Notes: generated by a model not told the origin, from the sequence alone. Positions 1-7,457 are shown, counted from the first letter of the stretch. The stretch is 10,896 nt of DNA from JAMCXS01 sp046705545 (GCA_046705545.1 JBJKQF010000135.1:1-10896), one strand, 5' to 3'. Program-made: numbers and translations.

Positions 1-1
1 T

Positions 2-960
2 CATGTGGTGGTGCTTCTTGACGCCACGTATTCTATGAATGACACGGACAACGACAGCCAATGCAATATAACACCAGACTCTACTGCGCGGAAGCCGGCG
101 TCCGGTCTCTGCTGTCCAATATGAGTCCCTGCCCGCTGACCAACGCGAGCTGTGTGACCGGAAGCGACGCGACCGGCAACGCCTCTGTTACGAACGCGGT
201 TGATCAGGTGGCGCTCATGGCATTCCCCGGACTGGTTCCGAGTGATACTTCAACCTTGAGTGACCCGCCAATCGCTGCCCCCAACGCTAACCTGGATTAT
301 GATTGCTCGTCGTCCAGCCCCAAGACCACGTCGTACAACAACAATCCTGGATACTTGATCCTTCCGTTGGGGAGCAATTACCGCACTTCCAACAGCAGTA
401 CCAGCCTGAACACCAGCTCCAGTATTGTGTCTGCGATGGGGGGGAAATCTTCCTGCAACGGCATGTCTGCGCCAGGCGGCCAGGGAACCTTTTACGCTGG
501 GGCTATCGCTTCAGCGCAGAGTTATCTTCTGGCAAACGCAGAACCGAATGTGCCCAACGCCATCGTCTTCTTGAGTGACGGAAACGCTGGGAACGGCAAA
601 ATGGGCGGTTCGGCGACAAGTTACCCCAATTCGAACCAGTGCCAACAAGCCGTCACGGCAGCCAATACTGCGAAGGCAGCGGGAGTCAATATCTATTCGA
701 TTGCCTACGGGGCACAGTCTTCGGGGTGTCCGGGGGAAACTATCACACCCTGTCAGACCATGGAGCGAATCTCCGGTGCCTCTTCGAATTTCAACTATCC
801 CTCCACGGGTTCGCCGTATTTTTTCTCGGATTACACGGCGTCGGGGGGGACCAGTTCCTGTGTCTCCGCTTCTTATCCCAGCAATAACCTGAAGGACATC
901 TTTTCGCAAATTGGAGTGCAACTCTCAACTGCGCGGCTGCTGCCGAATAACACGCCGTAG
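2..960 (+). CDS. TadG-like von Willebrand factor A domain protein, 5' partial, apparent frameshift near 62-70
   Basis: This is a vWA-domain protein of the kind found in Tad/Flp pilus loci (TadG-like), probably envelope-located, with a metal-dependent adhesion-type fold. Bases 2-67 read HVVVLLDATYSMNDTD, which is the first vWA strand with a DxTxS metal site (MIDAS). That frame stops just after base 120. The continuation RLYCAEAGVRSLLSNMSPC lies in the frame running 61-960. Downstream are the MIDAS threonine region (GGQGTFYAGA, about 481-510), the strand with the second MIDAS aspartate (AIVFLSDGN, about 556-591) and the typical C-terminal end (LKDIFSQIGVQLSTARLLP). The many cysteines fit a disulfide-stabilised exported protein. 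The ATG at 61 is in the right frame but would drop the metal-site strand, so I do not take it as the true start. One missing base near 62-70 would join the frames. The gene begins before the window. The vWA call is firm; the TadG assignment is likely. Confidence 0.8.
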
Positions 961-1440
961 ACCGCTGAGGAAGAGGGAGGAGAGGTTATTTCTATAAATC
1001 GGTCTGATCGTCACGGACCAATTGAGTACCAAGCAACATAGAGGCCTTCTGGCGGGAGAGCAGTCTTCCGCCAGAAGGTCGTGACGAGACGCGGTCCGTG
1101 ACGCTGCATTTCGAAGCTGAGTGCGAGCGCCGGAGAGAACGACGGAGTTTCAAGAGTGCGTTCGAAGTAGTACCCCTATGAGGGGATTGGTCTGAGTGCA
1201 GTTCCGGCGGCAACAGCCTGGGAGCTGGACAACAAACCAGAGAGCATCGGCAAAGTTACTGTTCGACAAAACTTCCAGGTTGCTTCCCGGCTTCTGCCGG
1301 CGGGCGCGTTCCGCATTGTCTTTGCAGGTCATTGCTGGACCGCGGCCCGCGGAAAGGGTGTGATGCAGAGGTGACATCACAACACTCGGGGAGGAGACAG
1401 GCAGTTTCCTTTATTTCGGAGAGAAGGTTTTGGAGAAACC
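961..1440. other. Gene-free region with several hairpins
   Basis: I find no convincing gene in these 480 bases; the minus-strand reading frames here have no recognisable protein character. The region holds a -10-like TATAAA (993-998) without a good -35 box, nested inverted repeats (1009-1103, listed separately), a small CCCC/GGGG hairpin (1173-1185) and a CCGGC-TTCT-GCCGG hairpin (1287-1300). It may carry the terminator of the vWA gene, the leader of the next gene, or a small structured RNA. Confidence 0.5.
1009..1103. repeat. Two nested perfect 11-bp inverted repeats
   Basis: The outer arms CGTCACGGACC (1009-1019) and GGTCCGTGACG (1093-1103) are exact reverse complements. Inside them CCTTCTGGCGG (1045-1055) and CCGCCAGAAGG (1068-1078) form a second perfect stem with a 12-base loop. 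A competing 8-bp pairing exists between 1008-1015 and 1080-1087. No T-tract follows, so this is not a standard intrinsic terminator. It could be a structured RNA, an mRNA leader fold or a REP-like element. The base pairing is seen directly; the function is unknown. Confidence 0.6.
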
Positions 1441-1710
1441 ATGAAAGTCGTATGGAAATTCATTATCACCGTTTTGGTCATCGGGCTGATTGCTGAAGTT
1501 CTTTCTTTCGGCGTCCAGCTCGTTGCCCTGCCGTTGCACGCCCATATGATTGGTCTTGATGGAGCAATGGGTTTGGCCAGCTCGCTTTTTATTACCACCG
1601 GGTTGGTCCTTGGTTTAAGGTACATGTGGAAGCCAAGCCGCCCCCGCCAGCGGAGGGAGCACTTCTATACCGTGGACCCTAGCCGCAGCTCTCATCCTCT
1701 TGGCAAGTGA
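1441..1710 (+). CDS. Small two-helix membrane protein, hypothetical
   Basis: This is an 89-residue protein of no family that I recognise. It has two hydrophobic segments, about residues 5-30 and 40-60, separated by a short loop containing HAHMIG. A strongly basic segment (about residues 61-72, with KPSRPRQRR) follows the second helix and suggests that the C-terminus faces the cytoplasm. Support for it being real comes from a GGAG ribosome-binding site eight bases ahead of the ATG (TTGGAGAAACC) and from the consistent membrane-protein composition. It stands alone, with more than 290 bases free on each side. No function can be assigned. Confidence 0.6.
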   Translation: MKVVWKFIITVLVIGLIAEVLSFGVQLVALPLHAHMIGLDGAMGLASSLFITTGLVLGLRYMWKPSRPRQRREHFYTVDPSRSSHPLGK

Positions 1711-2019
1711 GCAGCTTGATTCCGCGCGACACCCTCTGTAGACAATCCGAAGGTGGAGCGCGCTCTTAATTTCAATCTCGGGTCAACGGGCCTTCCAACT
1801 TCACCCCCAGTGCACTCTTTCCGTCTAAACCCGCCAATTATTCATGCGCCGGTGATTTTTTGCAGCCGTACGTAGCACTTAGAGCCATTCCTGCGATCCG
1901 CGCTTGCGGACCGGAAAGGCACGATTCGCCTTTTCCGCTTTCCGAATTGTGTTAGGCTAAATCGGAATCTGAAGGCGGTCTGCTTCGCTGCGGGTCCGCC
2001 GCACCGTTTGGGAGCGTTT
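1711..2019. other. Intergenic region ahead of the ACT-domain gene
   Basis: No gene is seen in these 309 bases. A TCCGC-GCTT-GCGGA hairpin (1897-1910) and a GGCGG/CCGCC pairing (1974-1978 with 1996-2000) lie close to the next gene. TAGGCT (1953-1958) resembles a -10 box, but the upstream TTTTCC (1931-1936) is a poor -35 box. The promoter of the ACT-domain gene should lie here but cannot be fixed from sequence alone. Confidence 0.35.
2010..2014 (+). promoter_or_regulatory. Ribosome-binding site deciding the start of the ACT-domain gene
   Basis: GGGAG lies five bases ahead of the ATG at 2020. The reading frame is open from a TTG at 2008, but that TTG sits two bases ahead of GGGAG. The ATG giving MSEKVGLMV is therefore the better start, and it also begins right at the ACT domain. 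Confidence 0.7.
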
Positions 2020-2676
2020 ATGTCTGAAAAAGTGGGTCTCATGGTTCGCGTGCGATCGGAGCTGGGAGCCCTCCATCAACTGACGGGAGTGATTGCCGAG
2101 CGCCAGGGCGATATCTCTTCTGTGGCGATTGTCGACGAGAGCAAGCCGGAAGCGCAGGTCTATTTTGAGATCGATCTGCCCGGCCCGCCTCAAGAACTGC
2201 TGGAAGCTTTGCAGGCCCTCGAAGTTGTGCATCAGGTGCAAGTGGTTGGCACGCTGGAGAAGATTTACGGCAAGCGGGTCATCGTGATGGGTGGTGGAGC
2301 CCAGGTTGGCCAGGTGGCGATTGGCGCCATCTCCGAGGCCGACCGGCACAACATCCGCGGGGAGCATATCTCCGTGGACACCATCCCTTTGGTTGGAGAG
2401 CAGCCGCTGGCGGAGGCGGTGCGCGCTGTGGGCCGCTTGCCCCGGGCGCGCGTTCTGGTGCTGGCGGGTTCGATTATGGGCGGTGAAATTGAAAAGGCGG
2501 TGCGGGAGGTGCGCGCGGCGGGACTGCTGGTGATCAGTCTCAACATGGCGGGCAGCGTCCCTGATGTTGCCGACCTGGTGGTTACGGACCCTGTGCAGGC
2601 CGGTGTGATGGCCGTGATGGCCGTCGCAGACACCGCCAAGTTCAATGTGGACCGATTGAAGAAGAGATCGTTCTAA
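2020..2676 (+). CDS. ACT domain protein with DUF5612-like C-terminal domain
   Basis: This is a 218-residue soluble protein. Residues 3-75 form an ACT domain, a small-molecule (often amino-acid) binding fold; the segment ELGALHQLTGVIAERQGDIS (residues 14-33) is the typical ligand-loop and first-helix region. Residues 85-215 match my memory of the DUF5612 domain that follows ACT in archaeal and some bacterial proteins. It contains a glycine-rich GGGAQVGQVAIGA (91-103), LVLAGSIMGGEIEKAV and a C-terminal DLVVTDPVQAGVMAVM. A role as an amino-acid sensor or allosteric regulator is inference; no catalytic residues are evident. The stop codon lies 10 bases from the convergent yceI-like gene, and I see no clear terminator hairpin between them. 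The ACT call is firm; the DUF5612 name is from memory. Confidence 0.85.
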   Translation: MSEKVGLMVRVRSELGALHQLTGVIAERQGDISSVAIVDESKPEAQVYFEIDLPGPPQELLEALQALEVVHQVQVVGTLEKIYGKRVIVMGGGAQVGQVAIGAISEADRHNIRGEHISVDTIPLVGEQPLAEAVRAVGRLPRARVLVLAGSIMGGEIEKAVREVRAAGLLVISLNMAGSVPDVADLVVTDPVQAGVMAVMAVADTAKFNVDRLKKRSF

Positions 2677-2686
2677 AACCCGGCAT

Positions 2687-3232
2687 TCACATCTTCCGCC
2701 AGGTCATGTCCACGGTGATGGGGATTTCATTCTTGATGGGCATGGCCAGAAGTTCCGGCGGCTTGATGTGAAAGTCGGTGAGGGTTGCCGGAATGGTTCC
2801 CTCCACGCGAATTTCTTTCCCCTCGTTGACCAAACGCAACACCACTTGCTTAAGGTCTGCGGTTTGCCCGGCAAACTGAATTTTCAAGTCAACGTGGATG
2901 ACCCCGCCCTTGAGGTCGGCCTCCGGCATATCGGCTCGCACAATTGCCATGGGAAACTGCGCTCCCCGCACCACTTCCAGCATGTGGAGGTCGCGATTGG
3001 TGTCGCCGGAAGCGAAAGATTTGACGGGCGCCGCCGCCAGGAAATGACAGACGCCGTCGTGGCAGACGCCCTTGCCGCGGGCTGCGTGGCTCACGCCCTC
3101 GACGTGGTGCAGCGGGTGTGAAACGTGATAAATGATGGTGGATGCTGTGAGCGCCCAATTGCTATTCGCGCGCGCCAGCGCGGGAAGGGCCAGAACCAAA
3201 GACAAGAGCAATATATTCCGTATAATCTTCAT
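2687..3232 (-). CDS. YceI-like periplasmic protein
   Basis: This is a 181-residue exported protein. Residues 1-22 are a signal peptide (basic MKIIRN, a leucine-rich core, then ALARA). The rest is a YceI/lipocalin-like beta barrel. Family hallmarks are the early YHVSHPLHHVEGVS stretch, the central APVKSFASGDTNRDLHMLEV (residues 68-87), and the IHVDLKIQFAG strand. E. coli YceI and TT1927b-type relatives bind long isoprenoids such as polyprenyl or quinone-like lipids in the barrel; the ligand here is unknown. C57 and C62 lie in CHDGVCH, which is either a disulfide pair or, much less certainly, a CX4CH heme-like motif. The gene begins 11 bases after the CarboxypepD_reg/membrane gene and is probably co-transcribed with it. 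Confidence 0.85.
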   Translation of the reverse strand: MKIIRNILLLSLVLALPALARANSNWALTASTIIYHVSHPLHHVEGVSHAARGKGVCHDGVCHFLAAAPVKSFASGDTNRDLHMLEVVRGAQFPMAIVRADMPEADLKGGVIHVDLKIQFAGQTADLKQVVLRLVNEGKEIRVEGTIPATLTDFHIKPPELLAMPIKNEIPITVDMTWRKM

Positions 3233-3243
3233 TCGCTTTATCC

Positions 3244-4101
3244 TCAGAATTTGAAAGATACGGCAAACACCGCGGTCCCCAGCGCTGCCGCTGTCACAAT
3301 CGCTGCTGTCGAGTGATACTTGGCGATACCGTGCACCCTTTCACCTTTGCTGAGCTGGGAATAAGCCATGGCCCCCAGAACGGCGGTCATCACCATTCCC
3401 GGGCCGTGAATCCACGCCATGGCCCTGTGCAGCCGGATGGGCCCGCGAACCTTAATGCCCGGGACATGTGGCGCCGCCAGGGCAAAGTAGGCCGTGGCGG
3501 CGTACAAGCCAGCGGTGGTGGCGCCCAGCGCCATGTGGACGTTACGGCCTGTGGGGCTGCCAGGCTCACCGTGGTGGCCTTTGGCGCCCCCGGAAGCAAC
3601 CAGCGCGGCGACCATCGCCGCCACCGTAACCATGCCCAGCTTTTGATGGATTTGAAGCATGTGCGAGCGCTTGTTGAGCAGCGCCTGTTCTTTGGCGCTT
3701 CCTTGAACCTCGCTCGAGGGGAAGCCCAGACTCGAGAGGGAAGGTGTCGTGGAACTGCCGGGCGAGGCGGTCAGGACCGTTTGCAGAGCTTGAATAGCTC
3801 CCGCAGCCAGCTTGACGCTCGCCACTTTGGCGGTGAAGCCCTCGGCGGAGACGGAAACTTGATAATCCCCCGGAGCAAGGTTGGATACGCTGTAGTTTCC
3901 GGCTGCATCCGTTTGGGTTTCCGCCGTCTGTCCGGAAAACGTGTTGGCGACGGAAATTTTGGCGCCGGCTACGGGCGAGCCCGACGGATTTGTGACCGTG
4001 CCGGAGATTGTGGCAGATGGTGCTTGCGCCCACAACGGAAGGGAGAGCAAGCAGGGAAGTAACAGAATTCCCAACGTGAACCTCACCCTCTGCGGATTCA
4101 T
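3244..4101 (-). CDS. Exported CarboxypepD_reg domain fused to a histidine-bearing four-helix membrane domain (cytochrome b561-like)
   Basis: This is a 285-residue protein. Residues 1-25 are a signal peptide or first helix (GILLLPCLLSLPLWAQA). Residues 30-112 are a carboxypeptidase regulatory-like beta-sandwich (ATISGTVTNPSGSPVAGAKI ... GNYSVSNLAPGDYQVSVSAEGF), a domain that binds extracellular ligands or stabilises envelope proteins. A serine/proline-rich linker (113-135) leads to four hydrophobic helices. Histidines sit at or near the helix ends: H152 (first), H189 (second), H225 and H232 (third, LHRAMAWIHGPG), H257 and H263 (fourth, HGIAKYH). This spacing suggests a membrane di-heme b domain of the b561 type, but heme binding is inference. 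The start is supported by GGGAGG (plus 4108-4113) six bases upstream. The gene precedes the yceI-like gene, as yceJ precedes yceI in E. coli. Confidence 0.8.
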   Translation of the reverse strand: MNPQRVRFTLGILLLPCLLSLPLWAQAPSATISGTVTNPSGSPVAGAKISVANTFSGQTAETQTDAAGNYSVSNLAPGDYQVSVSAEGFTAKVASVKLAAGAIQALQTVLTASPGSSTTPSLSSLGFPSSEVQGSAKEQALLNKRSHMLQIHQKLGMVTVAAMVAALVASGGAKGHHGEPGSPTGRNVHMALGATTAGLYAATAYFALAAPHVPGIKVRGPIRLHRAMAWIHGPGMVMTAVLGAMAYSQLSKGERVHGIAKYHSTAAIVTAAALGTAVFAVSFKF

Positions 4102-4544
4102 AGGAAGCCTCCCTTATTAACTTGAACGACGTGTCAAAAAATGAAATGCCCCAATGCGGGCGGGCAACCATAGCGGCCGGATTGGCAGCGGCCGCGGCAG
4201 ATTCATGGCCGCGGTCTTAGGATGCGCCTCGCGCCCCAACGGTTGGAAGGGGTTGCGGACTTTCTGTGCAACGCCGCCCCCGCGCAGCGCAGTTTCTTGC
4301 GAACGCTCTGATGAGACCCCATTGCCGATTCGCTTCGCATTCTAGCACCCGGAATTTGTTGCGGCAAGTGGTCGGCGAACCTCGGCTCTTGATGAATGAG
4401 CGTGAAACCAATTCCCGAGTCGTCTATGATTTCCACGAGTGGGCTTGTCCGCCCACTCGCGTGAGAAGCAGCGGCCATGCCAAACGCGGCGTGGTCAAAA
4501 GGGAAACACTTGCGGGACCGCGGACGGCTGGCACTTGAATTTTC
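4102..4544. other. Intergenic region between divergent genes
   Basis: These 443 bases separate the minus-strand CarboxypepD_reg gene from the plus-strand ATPase gene and must hold promoters for both. GGCCGCGG-type palindromic blocks recur (about 4170-4215). A strong hairpin lies at 4436-4459 (listed separately). On the minus strand a perfect TTGACA (plus 4132-4137) and a TAATAA (plus 4114-4119) are present, but only 12 bases apart, too close for an ordinary sigma70 promoter. I see no gene here; a short plus-strand frame over 4266-4538 has no recognisable content. Confidence 0.4.
4436..4459. repeat. Perfect 9-bp hairpin upstream of the P-type ATPase gene
   Basis: CGAGTGGGC (4436-4444) and GCCCACTCG (4451-4459) are exact reverse complements around a six-base TTGTCC loop. 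The hairpin lies about 85 bases ahead of the ATPase start and has no T-tract. It may be an operator or a leader-RNA stem controlling the ATPase. The pairing is direct; the role is inference. Confidence 0.5.
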
Positions 4545-7271
4545 ATGACGAACTGGCACCAACTCGAGCTGCAAGAGGCCCTGGAGCATCTTGGCTGTAA
4601 TGCTGCAACGGGGCTGAGCGATACGGAAGCCGCGCAACGGCTTTCCCGGAGTGGACCCAACGAACTGACGGGAAGCGGCGTCAAGAGTCCCTGGAGAATC
4701 TTCTGGGAACAGCTGAGGGAAGTGATGGTCGTCATCTTGATTTTCGCGGCGGGCATCTCCGCTCTGCTGCGCGATTATAACGACGCCCTTGCCATCGCGG
4801 CCATCGTGGTTCTCAACGCCATCCTGGGTTTCAGCCAGGAGTACCGCGCGGAAAAGGCGATGGCGGCTCTCAAAAAACTGGCGATTCCCCTGGTAAAGGT
4901 GCGGAGGGACGGCGAAATTCAAGAGGTTTCCTCGCTCACCGTGGTGCCGGGCGATGTCATTCTGCTGGAAGCTGGAAACCTGGTGGCTGCGGACTGCCGC
5001 GTCATCCAGAGTGTGGATCTGCAAACGCAGGAGGCTGCCCTGACGGGCGAATCGCAGGCCGTGCGGAAATCCGAGCGTGCGCTCGATTCTGCTGACCTTG
5101 CCTTGGGTGACCGGAGCAACATGGTTTACATGGGAACTTCTATTTCCTCCGGGCGCGGCGAAGGTCTTGTGACCGCTACGGGCATGCAAACGGAACTGGG
5201 ACGAATCGCCGGGATGATTTATGGCGTCCAGCGTGAGCCCACGCCGCTCCAGCAGCGCCTCGGGCAATTGGGGAAGTGGCTGGCGGCGGCAGCTTTGTTG
5301 ATTGTGGCACTGATTTTTGTCCTTGGCTGGTTGCGCGGAGAGGATTTTAAGCTGCTGTTCCTGACCGCGGTCAGCTTGGCTGTGGCCGCCGTCCCCGAAG
5401 GGCTGCCCGCCGTCATGACGATCACCCTGACGCTTGGCGCTCAGCGGATGTTGCGGCGGAAAGTGCTGATCCGCAAGCTTTCAGCCGTGGAGACGCTGGG
5501 CGCGGTCACCGTGATCTGCTCGGACAAGACCGGAACGCTCACTGAGAACCGCATGACGACCGCCGTCCTCGCGCTTCCCGCTCAACGTGTGGAAGATCCG
5601 AATGCTGAAGGGAAAATCAACCACCTTCCTGATGCGGAGAAGGCTGCCGCGAAGCTACTGCTGGCTGCCGGCGCGCTCTGCAACGACGCCGTTGTTCCTT
5701 CTGCCAACGGCAGGTCAGACTCCGCTCCGCCTCTGGGCGATCCTACGGAAATTGCGTTGGTGGTGACGGCCTCCCAGGCCGGGCTGGGCAAGGAAGAACT
5801 GGAGCACGCCTTGCCTCGCGTCTCAGAGGTCGCCTTTGCCTCCGAGCGCAAACGCATGACTACGGTTCACCGTCTCTCCCCGGAGCGTGGCGAAATCCCG
5901 CCTGCTGTGGCTGCGGCTTGCGAGGGAGCGTTGCCCTCCTATCTTGCCTTTACCAAAGGCGGCGTTGACGTTCTGCTGGAGCGGGCGAGTGCCGTCTGGA
6001 ACCAAGGGCGCCGTGAGCCCTTGGACGCCGCTTGGCGGGAGAGGCTGGCGGAGGAGCAAAACGATTTGGCAGCCGCCGGCATGCGCGTGCTGGGCGTGGC
6101 CTTCCGCCCGCTCGACTCGGCTCCCTCCAATGGAGACGCGGCATCGCTGGAGCGGGATCTAGTTTTTATTGGGATGGTGGGTATGAGTGATCCTGCGAGG
6201 CCGGAAGCAGTCTCCGCCGTGGCCACCTGCAAGTCGGCAGGGATCCGCCCCGTGATGATTACCGGCGACTATCCGCTGACCGCCCGGCAGGTTGCCGGGC
6301 AAGTGGGAATCCATGGCGCCGGACCTGTCCTGACTGGGATGCAACTCAGCCACCTTTCGAGCCAAGAACTGGAGGAGGTGGTGGAATCGGCGGCGGTTTA
6401 TGCGCGCGTTTCACCTGAGCACAAGCTGCGCATCGTGGAGGGCCTGCACCGGCGTGGGGAAGTGGTGGCTATGACCGGCGACGGGGTGAATGACGCCCCG
6501 GCGCTGAAGAGAGCGGACATCGGCGTGGCCATGGGCGTCGCGGGCAGCGATGTGGCCAAAGAGGCTGCCGACTTGGTGCTTCTGGACGATAATTTCGCCA
6601 GCATTGTTGCAGCCGTGGAAGAGGGAAGGGTGATTTATGACAACCTCCGGAAATTCGTCAAGTACCTGTTAGCCACCAATTCCGGGGAAATCTGGCTGAT
6701 GCTAGTGACGCCCTTCTTCGGCATGCCGCTGCCCCTGCTGCCCCTGCAAATTCTTTGGATGAACTTGGTGACCGACGGCCTGCCCGCCCTGGCTCTGGGA
6801 GTGGAACCTGCCGAGGCCGACATCATGCGCCGCCCTCCCCGGCCTCCCCGGGAGAGCCTTTTTGCCCGCGGCTTGGGCCGCCACATTCTTTGGGTCGGGC
6901 TCTTGATGGGGCTCATCTCACTGGGAGTGGGTTACAGCTATTGGAGGATTCACGACCCGCGGTGGCAGACCATGGTCTTCACCACGCTGACGCTTTCGCA
7001 GATGGCGCACGTCCTGGCGATCCGGTCGGAACGCCAGTCGCTGTTCCAATTGGGACTGATGTCAAACAGGCCTTTGCTAGGTGCCGTCATGCTAACGGTG
7101 GTCCTACAGCTTGCGCTCGTTTACGTTCCCTTTCTCCAGGGGATATTTGGGACGCAAGCGCTGCCGGGGGCTGACTTGGCTCTTAGCATTGTTCTCAGCT
7201 CAGTTATCTTCTGGGCGGTGGAATTGGAAAAGAGATTCCTTCGCAAGCGGCTTCTTCGGGCTAAGGAATAA
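4545..7271 (+). CDS. Cation-translocating P-type ATPase, P2A (Ca2+-type)
   Basis: This is a 908-residue inner-membrane ATP-driven cation pump and looks complete. In order it has an N-terminal cation-ATPase segment (about 1-70), TGES in the actuator domain (167-170), PEGLP in M4 (284-288), the phosphorylation site DKTGTLT with D327, the nucleotide-binding KGG (471-473), TGD (573-575) and TGDGVNDAP (644-652). It ends with six C-terminal helices. Compared with SERCA, site II residues are conserved (E285, N740, D744), as are N712, E715 and T743. However, Q819 appears at the place of SERCA E908. This favours Ca2+ as substrate with one ion per cycle, as in other bacterial Ca2+ pumps, though Mn2+ cannot be excluded. 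The ATG at 4545 is the first possible start because an in-frame TGA lies at 4536-4538. No clear ribosome-binding site precedes it, so translation may be leaderless or weakly initiated. Confidence 0.93.
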   Translation: MTNWHQLELQEALEHLGCNAATGLSDTEAAQRLSRSGPNELTGSGVKSPWRIFWEQLREVMVVILIFAAGISALLRDYNDALAIAAIVVLNAILGFSQEYRAEKAMAALKKLAIPLVKVRRDGEIQEVSSLTVVPGDVILLEAGNLVAADCRVIQSVDLQTQEAALTGESQAVRKSERALDSADLALGDRSNMVYMGTSISSGRGEGLVTATGMQTELGRIAGMIYGVQREPTPLQQRLGQLGKWLAAAALLIVALIFVLGWLRGEDFKLLFLTAVSLAVAAVPEGLPAVMTITLTLGAQRMLRRKVLIRKLSAVETLGAVTVICSDKTGTLTENRMTTAVLALPAQRVEDPNAEGKINHLPDAEKAAAKLLLAAGALCNDAVVPSANGRSDSAPPLGDPTEIALVVTASQAGLGKEELEHALPRVSEVAFASERKRMTTVHRLSPERGEIPPAVAAACEGALPSYLAFTKGGVDVLLERASAVWNQGRREPLDAAWRERLAEEQNDLAAAGMRVLGVAFRPLDSAPSNGDAASLERDLVFIGMVGMSDPARPEAVSAVATCKSAGIRPVMITGDYPLTARQVAGQVGIHGAGPVLTGMQLSHLSSQELEEVVESAAVYARVSPEHKLRIVEGLHRRGEVVAMTGDGVNDAPALKRADIGVAMGVAGSDVAKEAADLVLLDDNFASIVAAVEEGRVIYDNLRKFVKYLLATNSGEIWLMLVTPFFGMPLPLLPLQILWMNLVTDGLPALALGVEPAEADIMRRPPRPPRESLFARGLGRHILWVGLLMGLISLGVGYSYWRIHDPRWQTMVFTTLTLSQMAHVLAIRSERQSLFQLGLMSNRPLLGAVMLTVVLQLALVYVPFLQGIFGTQALPGADLALSIVLSSVIFWAVELEKRFLRKRLLRAKE

Positions 7272-7424
7272 TATCCGCTCCTTGCCATGTACTCATAGGC
7301 TTGGTTTGCCCGGCTTCGGAAAATTAGAAGTTGGCAAACTCGATGAGGCTCTTCAGGCGATTACGACGGATTCAGGTTAGGCTATGCTGTGACCGGATCG
7401 TGGGTCATAATGGGAATTCCCGCG

Positions 7425-7457
7425 AGGGTCCGTTAGAGTTCCGCAGTTGCGGACCCT
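7425..7457. repeat. Inverted repeat in the leader of the TPM gene
   Basis: AGGGTCCG (7425-7432) and CGGACCCT (7450-7457) pair perfectly over 8 bp. The 17-base loop overlaps a competing CCGCA/TGCGG stem (7441-7452), and a GGGAATTCCC palindrome sits just upstream (7412-7421). The whole lies in the 266-base gap between the ATPase stop and the TPM start, where I see no gene. It may be leader structure or terminator-like, but no T-tract is present. Confidence 0.4.

Noticed and set aside
961..1440. Minus-strand small genes at 992-1213 and 1150-1380
   Set aside because: Their composition is arginine/serine/proline-rich with no hydrophobic or domain pattern, and they overlap inverted repeats.
3313..4062. 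A 249-residue plus-strand open frame
   Set aside because: It is the antisense shadow of the CarboxypepD_reg/membrane gene, which has a signal peptide, family motifs and a ribosome-binding site.
4114..4137. TTGACA and TAATAA on the minus strand as a sigma70 promoter for the CarboxypepD_reg gene
   Set aside because: The spacer is 12 bases, well short of the usual 16-18, and no -10 box occurs at the right distance.
4203..5267. A 354-residue minus-strand open frame opposite the ATPase gene
   Set aside because: It lies mostly antisense to a gene with all P-type ATPase motifs, has no recognisable domain, and its length is explained by GC-rich codon bias on the other strand.
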